From Pseudomonadales bacterium (GTDB taxonomy: Bacteria; Pseudomonadota; Gammaproteobacteria; Pseudomonadales; Azotimanducaceae): 44,445 nt of DNA. The position numbers and the translations under genes are program-made. Positions 25,940 through 34,281 of this stretch are shown here, one piece after another (position 1 is the stretch's first letter; each line of letters opens with the position of its first letter). The notes under the pieces were generated by a model. That model worked only from the letters and a program-made list of their open reading frames with translations, was not told the origin of the DNA and did no database searches. The stretch spans positions 1-44,445 of the forward strand of contig JADHNJ010000019.1 in NCBI GenBank assembly GCA_016779565.1, read 5' to 3'.

Positions 25940-26738
25940 CCGCCAGGCTGACATCCCAAAGTTGTTTGCGGAGCGCGAGATCATTGGCCAAGGGACTGGG
26001 CTCTGCAGGGGAGCATTGATCGAAATATGCCCCTGTTGTTGACGCTAGGTCAGGCGCGGCCGCCAGCATAATGGTGGTCTGTGCACCTTTTTCAGGGCTG
26101 ATAAAAATGAGCCCAAGTAAAGCTCTTATAATCCAAGGCATATCTCGCACGATGTCTGTTGCGACGCCCCCAGGGTGCAGTACGGTCGAGGTCACCTGAG
26201 TCTTTCTTAGCCGAGCCGCTAGTTCATAGGCAAACAATACATTTGCAAGCTTTGACTGACCGTAGGCACGCTGCGCGCTATATTTTTGACCCCCTTTGAA
26301 TGAGTCAAAATCCAAGGTGGCTTTTTTGTGGAGCATAGAAGAAACCGTGACTACCCGAGCTGGCCCCGTCGCGATCATTGTAGGTAGTAACAACTGGGTC
26401 AAGAAGAAGTGGCTGAGGTGATTAACACCGATTTGCATTTCAAAGCCTTGTTGGGTGAATTGCTGTTTAGCAGGGAATAAGCCAGCATTATTAATTAATA
26501 CATCGAGCCTTTCGTGTTGGTTAAGATAACTTGAGGCGAGTCCTCTGACGCTTTCAAGGTCCGCAAGATCAACCGGCAGATGGCTGGCGTTTTTGCCCAA
26601 TATGCCCAGCGCGGTTTCCGTTTTAGCAGAGGGGCGAGCGGCGATGATGACCTCGGCACCTTGCGCAACAAGGGCTTTTGCGGCCTCAAGGCCAATACCG
26701 CTGTTGCCCCCAGTAATCAGTATTTTTTTGTGCTGCAT
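25908..26738 (-). CDS. Short-chain dehydrogenase/reductase, retinol-dehydrogenase/WWOX-like
   Basis: This 276-residue SDR begins with TGGNSGIGLEAAKAL, has AARPSAKT after strand two (basic, suggesting NADP), NNAGLFPAKQQFT followed by GFEMQIGVNHLSHFFLTQLLL, a serine-bearing TVSSMLHK and YGQSKLANVLFA. The block after NNAG is diagnostic of the retinol dehydrogenase/protochlorophyllide reductase-like branch. Such bacterial enzymes often oxidise or reduce hydrophobic alcohols and ketones. It converges on pabB with a 32-base overlap and is divergent from the thiolase gene. Confidence 0.88.
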   Translation of the reverse strand: MQHKKILITGGNSGIGLEAAKALVAQGAEVIIAARPSAKTETALGILGKNASHLPVDLADLESVRGLASSYLNQHERLDVLINNAGLFPAKQQFTQQGFEMQIGVNHLSHFFLTQLLLPTMIATGPARVVTVSSMLHKKATLDFDSFKGGQKYSAQRAYGQSKLANVLFAYELAARLRKTQVTSTVLHPGGVATDIVRDMPWIIRALLGLIFISPEKGAQTTIMLAAAPDLASTTGAYFDQCSPAEPSPLANDLALRKQLWDVSLAATGLSTDQFG

Positions 26739-26868
26739 ATGTCTGCTACTCCTCGTAAATCGCTCAGAACGATCAGTCTAACACCAGCAGTAAGTTCAGT
26801 TCGATTGACTTTGAAAGGCCCCAGAACTATGTTGCAGCTTCAAGTGGAGATTGTTTAAAGGAGGACTT

Positions 26869-28053
26869 ATGAGCCAACGCGTAAAAGTTGCCGGAGTCGG
26901 CATGATCCCATTTACTAAACCGGGTGCCAGTGACGATTACCCTGTGATGGGAGAGACCGCCGCACGCTTGGCGCTGGAAGATGCCGGGCTTGATTACGGG
27001 GATATACAGCAAGCCTATGTAGGTTATGTTTATGGTGACTCGACATCGGGGCAAGCTGCTTTATACGGTCTAGGTCTTACTGGCATACCCGTGGTAAATG
27101 TTAATAACAACTGTGCAACAGGTTCCTCGGCGCTGTTTTTGGCCCGTCAGGCTGTGGCTGCCGGCGTTGTCGATTGCGCGTTGGCACTCGGGTTTGAGCA
27201 AATGAACCCAGGTGCGTTGGGAGCGGCTTTTGGCGACCGACCCAGCCCACTCAAACGATTTTTCAAGGTTCGCAAATCTATGCAGGGAGTGGATAAAAAA
27301 GCGCCTGACGCTGCGCAGTATTTTGGTGGCGCTGGTGCCGAATATGCCAAAGAATATGGCACCCGCGATGAAACCTTCGCAAAAATTTCAGCCAAGGCTC
27401 GGATTCACGCGGCCAATAATCCCTATGCGGTTTTCCGTGAACTTTTAAGTGTTGAGGAGATCATGGCATCGCCGCATATTTATGGTCCACTGACTCGCTA
27501 CCAGTGCTGTCCACCCACTTGTGGCGCAGCGGCAGCGATCATTTGTAGTGAGGGTTTCGCTCGCAAGCATGGCCTCAATAACGCGATCACCATTAAAGCC
27601 CAGGCGATGACGACCGATTTTGAATCAACGCTGCATGCCGAATCCCTGCGAAAATTGGTTGGTGTGGACATGGCGAAAGCTGCTGCGGATCAAGTTTTTG
27701 AAGAAGCGGGCGTCGGTCCCGAAGATGTCCAAGTCGTAGAGCTGCACGATTGTTTTACTGCCAATGAGTTGCTTACTTATGAAGCACTTGGATTAACAGG
27801 GATAGGCTCGGCGGAGCAGTTTATTTGGGACGGTGATAACACTTACGGTGGTCGAGTTGTGACCAATCCCTCGGGTGGTCTTTTATCTAAGGGCCATCCC
27901 TTAGGTGCTACAGGTCTCGCTCAGTGCACCGAATTGGTATGGCAGCTGCGAGGAGACGCTGGGCCAAGACAAGTTGAAGGTGCGAGACACGCGTTGCAGC
28001 ACAATTTAGGCCTAGGTGGCGCCTGTGTTGTCACAATGTACAGCGCGGATTAA
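26869..28053 (+). CDS. Thiolase-like lipid-transfer protein (SCPx type)
   Basis: This 394-residue protein belongs to the SCP2-thiolase/nonspecific lipid-transfer branch. Features are the N-terminal VAGVGMIPFTKPG, nucleophile C82 in NNNCATGSSALF, HDCFTANELLTYEALGL (about residue 290) and SGGLLSKGHPLGATGLAQC (about 335-350). The final HNLGLGGACVV lacks the CxG cysteine of classical biosynthetic thiolases, as in other SCPx-type members. Relatives cleave side-chain beta-ketoacyl-CoAs of steroids and branched lipids or act in ketolase-like reactions. ATG 26869 has a strong AAAGGAGG, better than TTG 26851. The PNPOx-like gene follows 35 bases later and is probably co-transcribed. The usual DUF35 partner is absent. 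Confidence 0.9.
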   Translation: MSQRVKVAGVGMIPFTKPGASDDYPVMGETAARLALEDAGLDYGDIQQAYVGYVYGDSTSGQAALYGLGLTGIPVVNVNNNCATGSSALFLARQAVAAGVVDCALALGFEQMNPGALGAAFGDRPSPLKRFFKVRKSMQGVDKKAPDAAQYFGGAGAEYAKEYGTRDETFAKISAKARIHAANNPYAVFRELLSVEEIMASPHIYGPLTRYQCCPPTCGAAAAIICSEGFARKHGLNNAITIKAQAMTTDFESTLHAESLRKLVGVDMAKAAADQVFEEAGVGPEDVQVVELHDCFTANELLTYEALGLTGIGSAEQFIWDGDNTYGGRVVTNPSGGLLSKGHPLGATGLAQCTELVWQLRGDAGPRQVEGARHALQHNLGLGGACVVTMYSAD

Positions 28054-28088
28054 AGCGCCCCAGGAGTTTTAGGACCAAGAGCCCAACC

Positions 28089-28586
28089 ATGCCAAAACTC
28101 TCGAAAATCGAGCAGACAGAATTTCTGAAGGAGCCCGGCGTTTTAATGCGCATAGGGGTTACCCAGGAGGATGGTGCCCCGCTGGTAACCCCAATTTGGT
28201 TTCTCTATCAAGAGGCAGATATTTGGTTCACCCCAAGGCATAGATCGGCGTGGTTTGGTTGTATAACGGCAGACCCTAGAGTGTCTTTGTGTATTGACGA
28301 AGACGCCTTACCCTATCGAAAGGTACTGGTGCAAGGCGTGGCAGAGTGCGTGCATGAGGTCGGAATGGATGATCTTTGGCGTTCAACTTACTTAGAGATG
28401 GCAACGAAATATGTGGGGGCTCGGGGTGCTGAGCGTTATATTGCCGATACCATTGATCAACCTCGGGCATTGTTTAGGGTGAAGTTGAGTGCGGCTAAAG
28501 TTAGCAGCTGGCGGATGCCTGTTGTCGGAGAACCGGGAATGGGGATTTGGGCCAAACGGTATTACGAGCCGGGTACCGAATTCTAG
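28089..28586 (+). CDS. Pyridoxamine-5'-phosphate-oxidase-like flavin-binding protein
   Basis: This 165-residue split-barrel protein starts KLSKIEQTEFLKEPGVLMRIGVTQEDGAPLVTPIWFLY, a pattern of PNPOx-like FMN/F420 proteins, followed by IWFTPRHRSAWFGCITADPRVSLCIDED and LVQGVAECVHE. It is too short and lacks the pyridoxal-site residues of genuine PdxH, so a vitamin B6 role is not supported; it may be an FMN-dependent reductase or heme-utilisation-like protein. It lies 35 bases after the thiolase-like gene and is likely in the same transcript. Its 3' end overlaps the converging gene by 4 bases. Confidence 0.85.
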   Translation: MPKLSKIEQTEFLKEPGVLMRIGVTQEDGAPLVTPIWFLYQEADIWFTPRHRSAWFGCITADPRVSLCIDEDALPYRKVLVQGVAECVHEVGMDDLWRSTYLEMATKYVGARGAERYIADTIDQPRALFRVKLSAAKVSSWRMPVVGEPGMGIWAKRYYEPGTEF

Positions 28587-29407
28587 TTCCCATCCACTTT
28601 GCTAATGAGAGGGCTCAAGTAACGCAAGAAGGGCGACCCATGACCAAGCAGTGGATTGTCAAGACGATGGACGGTTCTTTGGTCAAGATCACACGCCTCA
28701 ATCGCCGCGCCGTAGTGCGCATTGAACAACTGTCTTAGGTATCCCCGTTGAGTTAAATCAAGTAAGCCTCGAGAGAGTGCCTGCGAGAGGCGCTTGTGCC
28801 TTGCGTGACAGTAGATCTGAAGCGGCATCGGATAGTACAGCAAGTGATAGGCCTCGATTGCCAGCATTGGATGAGTATTTTGGTAAGAGGTTTTGATTTG
28901 AGCAATTTCATTGATCCCTAAGGGGAGAAAGTCTGCTTGTTCCGTGGCCACTTTATGAACTGCATCATCGAGGGATTGACAGCCAACAACGTTGAATCGA
29001 TTCTCTTGATAGATTCGAAGATCTGACCAGTCCCTAGGAAATACCATTCGCGTTTGCTGCAGATCCGAGGTGGTCATTGCTCGATAACGTTTAAGGTTGT
29101 CAGCTTTGATCAATCCAGCCCGGCAACCAAGAATACCGAAATCAACGACTTGGGGAACAACAATTTTATCGACGTTCAAGAATTTCGGATTGTCGGCGAT
29201 GCTGATGGTGATATCGAAGCCTTCGGCAAAAATATTACCTTCCGCCTGGTCGGTGTCTCGAGGCGCGTGGCAGATGATGAGTTGATCTGGTGAGGCGACG
29301 GTTTTGGTGTGTAAAAGCAGTTTTTCCAGCAGAACGGCTTCAAATTTTGCTCGGGTTTCGGACCGATTGCCGTTCCAGATATGTAGCGCATTTGAAAGGG
29401 GTGCCAT
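28583..29407 (-). CDS. Type-2 periplasmic-binding-fold protein, no signal peptide seen
   Basis: This 274-residue protein resembles bacterial extracellular solute-binding proteins of family 3: ALHIWNGNRSETRAKFEAVLLEKLL, LQQTRMVFPRDWSDLRIYQENRFNVVGCQSLDDAVHKVATEQADFLPLGINEI, then YYPMPLQIYCHARHKRLSQALSRGLLDL, which matches the two-lobed pattern ending in a basic helix. The frame could run up to 29632, but that extension is a shadow of the TspO gene's conserved C-terminus, so I start at 29407, 15 bases after the TspO stop. No signal peptide or strong ribosome site is visible, which is odd for a periplasmic protein. It is third in a unit with the DUF1295 and TspO genes. Confidence 0.65.
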   Translation of the reverse strand: MAPLSNALHIWNGNRSETRAKFEAVLLEKLLLHTKTVASPDQLIICHAPRDTDQAEGNIFAEGFDITISIADNPKFLNVDKIVVPQVVDFGILGCRAGLIKADNLKRYRAMTTSDLQQTRMVFPRDWSDLRIYQENRFNVVGCQSLDDAVHKVATEQADFLPLGINEIAQIKTSYQNTHPMLAIEAYHLLYYPMPLQIYCHARHKRLSQALSRGLLDLTQRGYLRQLFNAHYGAAIEACDLDQRTVHRLDNPLLGHGSPFLRYLSPLISKVDGN

Positions 29408-29421
29408 AGGTGCGTGCTCGT

Positions 29422-29934
29422 TTAGGCTAAAAGCTGAGGGTTGGCTAGCCACAAGCTGAGGTTGAGACAGCCGGCAAATGATACCCACAGCATATAGGGC
29501 CCAAGGAGCGCGCTGCTCACTGGATCGATGCGGAATGCGGCGATCATTAACTGAATAAGCACAGCCACCAGCAGTGCAATTGTGGCTAGCCCAAGACTGC
29601 CTAAATGCCAGTTGAAAAAGATCCAAGACCATGCGCCATTCAGGAATAATTGAAGGTAGTAAGCCCTTAAAATAGGGTGCTTAAAGTCCCTGAGACGTTG
29701 CCATAATCGACAGGCAACGATCGCCATCATGGTGTATAGGATGGTCCACACGGGGCCAAAAATCCCTGGAGGCGGCGCCCAGCTGGGTTGTCGTAGGAGC
29801 GTATAAAACGTCGCGGCATTGATAGAGCCAAGGCTGCCGACAATCGCGGTGGCGAGCGTCAAGACCACCAAAATTAGATAGCCTAACTTGATGGACACAG
29901 GTTGGCTCACTGCCTCGAGGCCCTCTTTGGCCAT
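29422..29934 (-). CDS. tspO: TspO/MBR family tryptophan-rich sensory protein
   Basis: This 170-residue inner-membrane protein has five predicted helices and the family signatures WAPPPGIFGPVWTILYTMMA, LFLNGAWSWIFFNWH and the WVSFAGCLNLSLWLANP end of helix five. TspO proteins bind porphyrins and sterols and act in tetrapyrrole turnover or stress signalling; in photosynthetic and marine bacteria they modulate responses to light and oxygen. Its start overlaps the end of the DUF1295 gene by 28 bases, implying translational coupling. It precedes a binding-fold gene by 15 bases. Helix one after MAKEGLEAVSQPVSIK starts at a natural position, supporting this start. Confidence 0.92.
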   Translation of the reverse strand: MAKEGLEAVSQPVSIKLGYLILVVLTLATAIVGSLGSINAATFYTLLRQPSWAPPPGIFGPVWTILYTMMAIVACRLWQRLRDFKHPILRAYYLQLFLNGAWSWIFFNWHLGSLGLATIALLVAVLIQLMIAAFRIDPVSSALLGPYMLWVSFAGCLNLSLWLANPQLLA

Positions 29935-30773
29935 CCTATGAGCATAGGCGTACTCGCTTGATAGGCGCTATAGGTGGGTTTTTCCTCAGAGAGCTTGGTC
30001 TCAATCATCGGAATACTAATACCCACAAACAAAATGATCATGGCGGTAGGTCCCGCCAGGGCCCAGTGCCAAGGGGCAGCGGTCGCGGCGATACTGAAAA
30101 GGTAAAGCCCGATCCAAAAGCCAATCTCGCCTAAATAATTGGGATGGCGACAGAATGCCCAGGAACCTGTCTTGAGGACCGCAGAGGGACTGACTCGAGT
30201 AGATCTGAACTCATGGAGCTCCTGATCCGCTTTGTGCTCCAGCCAGATGCTTAAGCTCGTCACGAATATTGCAATGAGATCCCAGCTGTTTAAAGGGTGG
30301 GACGTAGGCTCGGCGACGGCAAAAAGACTTAAGCAGCCCAGGAATACCAAAATGGTTGGAAACAGGTGAATGCCACAGAGTGAAACTAGCCCGTAGAACC
30401 GACCCGTTTGCATCTTTAGAGACTGGTATCGCCAGTCTTCGATATCAAGACCGTGCCATGTCCGTAGCCAATTCCGCGTCAGGCGGACGCCCCAGGCACT
30501 GATGAGCACTAACATGATGAGCAAGCGCATGTCCTGGGGATTAAGCAGCCATAGCCAGAGTCCGATAAGCGGTGGTGCAATGCTCCAGTAGGGGTCATAC
30601 AAGCTAGCATTCCGAAAACCTACGCTGGCCCCAAAAACGATTAACGTCGCAACAATATCCGCGACAAATAGCCGAAGGATAAAATCTAGATTCGGGGTCA
30701 AGTAATAGCTCACGCCAGCGGCTAGACAGGCCAGCACATAGACAGTAGTGACAAGCATGGTAGCTTTGTTCAT
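29907..30773 (-). CDS. DUF1295 membrane protein, steroid 5-alpha-reductase-like
   Basis: This 288-residue integral membrane protein has about seven helices and the DUF1295 features DPYWSIAPPLIGLWLWL, GVRLTRNWLRTWHGLDIEDWRY and, near the C-terminus, the NADPH-binding-like block AFCRHPNYLGEIGFWIGLYLF shared with steroid 5-alpha-reductases, isoprenylcysteine methyltransferases and sterol reductases. It probably reduces a C=C bond of a hydrophobic substrate in the membrane, an inference from the fold. The frame extends to 30980, but ATG 30773 has AAGGA nine bases upstream and begins directly before helix one. It overlaps tspO by 28 bases. Confidence 0.85.
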   Translation of the reverse strand: MNKATMLVTTVYVLACLAAGVSYYLTPNLDFILRLFVADIVATLIVFGASVGFRNASLYDPYWSIAPPLIGLWLWLLNPQDMRLLIMLVLISAWGVRLTRNWLRTWHGLDIEDWRYQSLKMQTGRFYGLVSLCGIHLFPTILVFLGCLSLFAVAEPTSHPLNSWDLIAIFVTSLSIWLEHKADQELHEFRSTRVSPSAVLKTGSWAFCRHPNYLGEIGFWIGLYLFSIAATAAPWHWALAGPTAMIILFVGISIPMIETKLSEEKPTYSAYQASTPMLIGWPKRASRQ

Positions 30774-31019
30774 AGAACGACATCCTTGACGATCACGGTA
30801 CCGTAAATTCGCGTTTTGAACTAGCGTCAGGAGGAAGTCTAGTTTAGGCAGCAGTTGACCTGCCCGGTCAGGCGATGGTTTAGTAAATGGAAAGCCCCCT
30901 TTTCTGATTGCCGAGCGAGCACGGCAAAAAGCGCTGTGCCAAGGGGGGATGGGGTTAAGCGATGGCTGGCTCAGCCCCAATGAATGTTAAATTTAATGAT
31001 GAGGGTTAAGGAGCGATTG

Positions 31020-31541
31020 ATGCAACCTACATTTCCTGGTGTTTTTCAATACGCCTATTTTGTGGCGGATATCGAACAGGCGGCGGCGCAATTTGCTGAA
31101 TTACTGGGTGCAGGCCCATTTTTTGTCGCGCCGCACCATAAAACCACGCAGTTTCAATATAAAGGGCAACCGATAGAAGCTGATGTGTCCTATGCCTTTG
31201 GCTATGCAGGGGATGCCCAAATTCAATTGATCGAACAACATGACGAGACCCCATCGATTTATCGTGACATGTTTCCAATCGGGTCGTACGGTCTGCATCA
31301 TGTCGCGCGTTTGGTTCAAGACTATGAGTGGGAAAAAAAACAGTTGTCTGACAAAGGCTTTGACCTTGCTTGTGAACTTTACGCCGACGGGGTGTGGGCA
31401 TCTTATTTCGATACCCGGGCTGCCATTCATTGTTACACCGAACTGCACTCGATTTCGGATAGAATCCTTAAGACATTTGACCACTGGCGGGCATCCAACC
31501 GGACCTTCCAAGCGGGTCAAGACTCCTTATTTGCACGGTAA
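31020..31541 (+). CDS. VOC-superfamily (glyoxalase/dioxygenase-fold) protein
   Basis: This 173-residue protein has two beta-alpha-beta-beta-beta modules. FQYAYFVADIEQAAAQFAELLGAGPFF is the standard opening of VOC proteins, and GDAQIQLIEQHDETPSIY and GLHHVARLVQDYEW carry likely metal-binding histidine and glutamate residues (H near residue 102, E in CYTELHS near residue 144). ATG 31020 has AAGGAG seven bases upstream, better than the earlier ATG 30984. Relatives act as glyoxalases, extradiol dioxygenases or isomerases; this short Glyoxalase_4-like type often sits beside monooxygenases. The BVMO-like gene follows by 109 bases on the same strand, so they may work together. Confidence 0.82.
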   Translation: MQPTFPGVFQYAYFVADIEQAAAQFAELLGAGPFFVAPHHKTTQFQYKGQPIEADVSYAFGYAGDAQIQLIEQHDETPSIYRDMFPIGSYGLHHVARLVQDYEWEKKQLSDKGFDLACELYADGVWASYFDTRAAIHCYTELHSISDRILKTFDHWRASNRTFQAGQDSLFAR

Positions 31542-31650
31542 GCAAGGATGGTCAGGAATCGATGGCTTTCATGGCACGGCGGCAGGGGCATTGCGCAATG
31601 CGTTATGCTAGCTGAACCCTGAGTTCGGACGAGAAAATTAAGAGGTGGTT

Positions 31651-33594
31651 ATGGTAATACCAGGTGACGATGCGACATTGAAACAAGCCCTTGAGGATGT
31701 GAATACCCCCAATTTATTGCTCGTGCTGGCGACCATTACCGGTGACGATCACTGGTTGAGCGAAGAATATGCGCCAGCGCCGATTGAAGCGCCGGAGGGC
31801 AGTCTGTTTCCTGATGACTCTGGGGGCTATCCTGATGAGCAAAGGGCGAGGATCCGGGATGCAGCCGCGTTAATTATTGGTGAGGTTCGAGACGGAAAGC
31901 GATCCACCGGTAATAAGCCCGATCTTGCACGATTTCATCGAATGCTGAGATTTTCAACGGCAGAAGACATTGAACTGGAAACTGCAGAAATGCTCATGGA
32001 GGAAACCCGCTTTAAGGATAGGGATACCCAATGGCTGCCGGAATTACAAAGCGCAGTGCGCGACGGTTCAGCAGCGGATTGTCACATCGTTATCGTGGGC
32101 GCGGGCATGTCTGGCCTAGGCACAGCGGCAAAACTTAAGCAAGCGGGTATTTCATTTACCATCCTAGAAAAAAACGACGCGGTTGGGGGTACTTGGTACG
32201 AAAATCGATATCCCGATTGTGGTGTTGATACACCCAATCATTTTTATTCTTACTCGTTTCATCGAAACCCAGCATGGTCAGGTTATTTTTCTAAACGCGA
32301 TGAGTTATATGCCTATTTTGAGCAATGTGCCGATGAGTTTGGCGTACGAGACCATATTCAACTGAACTGTAATGTGACGGAAATGCGCTTTGATGAAAGC
32401 GATATGAGCTGGCAGGTTTTTTTTAAAGATGGAAGTGGTAACCCAAGGACCCTTAGGGCTAATGCGGTGGTCAGTGCGGTCGGACAACTCAATCGACCTG
32501 CAGTTCCCGATATTCCTGGTCTTGAGACCTTTCAAGGTCGGATGTGGCATTCGGCTCGATGGCAAAATGAAGATCTCTCAGGCAAGCGGGTAGGGGTAAT
32601 TGGTACTGGGTGTAGTTGCGTGCAATTGTTGCCTAAAACGGCTGCAGAAGCTGGTCATACCTTTGTCTTTCAACGGACGCCTCACTGGGTCGCGCCGGCT
32701 CGAGATTACTACAAGCCGGTAGAATCAGGGCTGATTTGGGCGCTCAAACATATCCCTTATTATGCCGAATTTCATCGCGCCCGAATGATACTGGTGTTTG
32801 GAGACCGGTCTTGGCCTGCGGTCGTGACTGACCCAGACTGGCAAGATCAGTCGGTATCTGTGAACGAGGCCAATCACGCGATGCGTGAAGTACTAACCGA
32901 ATTTATTAAAGAAGGACTGGGTAGCAAGCAGTCCTATGTGCCGCATTGCGTGCCGAATTTTCCGGTTTGGGGAAAACGTCTCATTGTGGATAACGGTTGG
33001 TACGAAACGTTGGCGCGAGACGACGTATCTTTGATCTCAGACGGGATTGATCACATTACCGAGACTGGTATTGTGACCAAAGATGGTCAACACCATGCCT
33101 TAGATATCCTGATCTTAGCGACCGGCTTTCAGTCCAATCAGTTGCTCAGTCCAATGTCGGTAAAAGGTTTAGGTGGACAGGATTTAGCTGCTTTTTGGGG
33201 CGATGCTGCGAATGCTTTCAAAGGCACTACGGTGCCGGGCTTTCCCAACCTCTATTGCCTCTACGGCCCCAATACCAACATCGTCCATGGCGGCAGCATT
33301 ATCTACCAGATAGAGTGTCAGATTCATTATGTGATGCAGTGTTTAACGGTCATTGCAGGCGGCAGTAAGCGGGCGCTAGATGTGCGCACCGAAGTCAATG
33401 AAGCTTATAACGATGAGGTGCAGGCGTTGAGTGCGAAGCTCGCCTGGGGTCACCCAAGCGTAGAAAGTTGGTACAAAAATCAAGCAGGACAAGTCGTTAA
33501 CAATTCGCCCTTCAGTCTGCAAAAATTTTGGGCAGTAACCCATGATTTAGACCTCAGCGATTATCGGCTGCTGGGGCCTGGAGCAAATGATTGA
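31651..33594 (+). CDS. Baeyer-Villiger/flavin-containing monooxygenase with long N-terminal extension
   Basis: This 647-residue FAD/NADPH enzyme has a first Rossmann motif GAGMSG (residues 150-155), the BVMO fingerprint FQGRMWHSARW (294-304), a second Rossmann motif IGTGCSCVQ (about 317-325) and the ATGFQ motif near 480. The first 145 residues are an acidic, mostly helical extension absent from short BVMOs and present in 4-hydroxyacetophenone monooxygenase-like members of about 640 residues. Such enzymes insert oxygen next to ketones to make esters or lactones. A GTG at 31645 is also in frame; ATG 31651 has GAGGTGG upstream. Substrate unknown, but cyclic or aryl ketones fit the cluster. Confidence 0.92.
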   Translation: MVIPGDDATLKQALEDVNTPNLLLVLATITGDDHWLSEEYAPAPIEAPEGSLFPDDSGGYPDEQRARIRDAAALIIGEVRDGKRSTGNKPDLARFHRMLRFSTAEDIELETAEMLMEETRFKDRDTQWLPELQSAVRDGSAADCHIVIVGAGMSGLGTAAKLKQAGISFTILEKNDAVGGTWYENRYPDCGVDTPNHFYSYSFHRNPAWSGYFSKRDELYAYFEQCADEFGVRDHIQLNCNVTEMRFDESDMSWQVFFKDGSGNPRTLRANAVVSAVGQLNRPAVPDIPGLETFQGRMWHSARWQNEDLSGKRVGVIGTGCSCVQLLPKTAAEAGHTFVFQRTPHWVAPARDYYKPVESGLIWALKHIPYYAEFHRARMILVFGDRSWPAVVTDPDWQDQSVSVNEANHAMREVLTEFIKEGLGSKQSYVPHCVPNFPVWGKRLIVDNGWYETLARDDVSLISDGIDHITETGIVTKDGQHHALDILILATGFQSNQLLSPMSVKGLGGQDLAAFWGDAANAFKGTTVPGFPNLYCLYGPNTNIVHGGSIIYQIECQIHYVMQCLTVIAGGSKRALDVRTEVNEAYNDEVQALSAKLAWGHPSVESWYKNQAGQVVNNSPFSLQKFWAVTHDLDLSDYRLLGPGAND

Positions 33595-33596
33595 GA

Positions 33597-34205
33597 TCAG
33601 GGTATGTCTAACATAACCGGCAGAACGCTCATAACCAGGGCCAGAGCAGCAACCCGGTTGAACCAAATCAAGCGGGTTCGGCTCTTAAGAGACGCTGCGA
33701 TGACGGCACCGCTATAACTCCATAGCACGACAGAGCCCACCGTTACCCAAAAGAAGAGGCCTACCAAAATGCCGACTTCGGTCAAAACAATTTCGGCTGG
33801 ATTGGTGTAGGCAGAAATCGCAGAAATAATGACGACGACACCTTTAGGATTGATCCATTGAAAAAGGGCAGCCTCTGAAAATCGCATTGGTCGAGGACGT
33901 CTTTGTTTATCTAGGGTGTCACTGCGAGCTAGGCGAAACGCAATATTGAAGATCATAGCCAGTCCTAACAGTCTGAGAATCCACTGAAGACCGGGGATCA
34001 CCGATAATAACCAACCAAGACCCAAAGCGGCTATGAGTACTAATAAGGTAAAGCCAAAAATGACGCCCAACATATGGGGTATGGTGGCGTGCCAGCCAAA
34101 ATTGGCGCTGGAGGCGGCAAGCAGCAAGTTGTTAGGGCCTGGCGTAAAGGCAGCGACCGTCGCAAAGGTGGACAGCGAGATCAAATCGGTGGTTTCCACA
34201 GGCAT
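33597..34205 (-). CDS. LysE/RhtB-family exporter
   Basis: This 202-residue inner-membrane protein has about six helices and the LysE family hallmark TPGPNNLLLAASSANFGW in the first helix, followed by IPHMLGVIFGF. The middle FQWINPKGVVVIISAISAY is also typical of homoserine/threonine and amino-acid exporters. The frame begins at TTG 34235, but ATG 34205 has GGGAG close upstream and starts just before helix one. The exported substrate is probably an amino acid or small metabolite. It converges on the BVMO gene, 2 bases apart, and is transcribed in the same direction as the large gene upstream. Confidence 0.85.
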   Translation of the reverse strand: MPVETTDLISLSTFATVAAFTPGPNNLLLAASSANFGWHATIPHMLGVIFGFTLLVLIAALGLGWLLSVIPGLQWILRLLGLAMIFNIAFRLARSDTLDKQRRPRPMRFSEAALFQWINPKGVVVIISAISAYTNPAEIVLTEVGILVGLFFWVTVGSVVLWSYSGAVIAASLKSRTRLIWFNRVAALALVMSVLPVMLDIP

Positions 34206-34281
34206 AGACTCCCAGAGGAACACATTATAAGCCAATCTGGGCTGCCAGACCCAACGGAGTCACGAAAATTAAATTGGTTAG

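Noticed and set aside
28583-29632. A longer binding-fold protein starting at 29632
   Set aside because: The extra 75 residues are an out-of-frame shadow of the conserved end of tspO.
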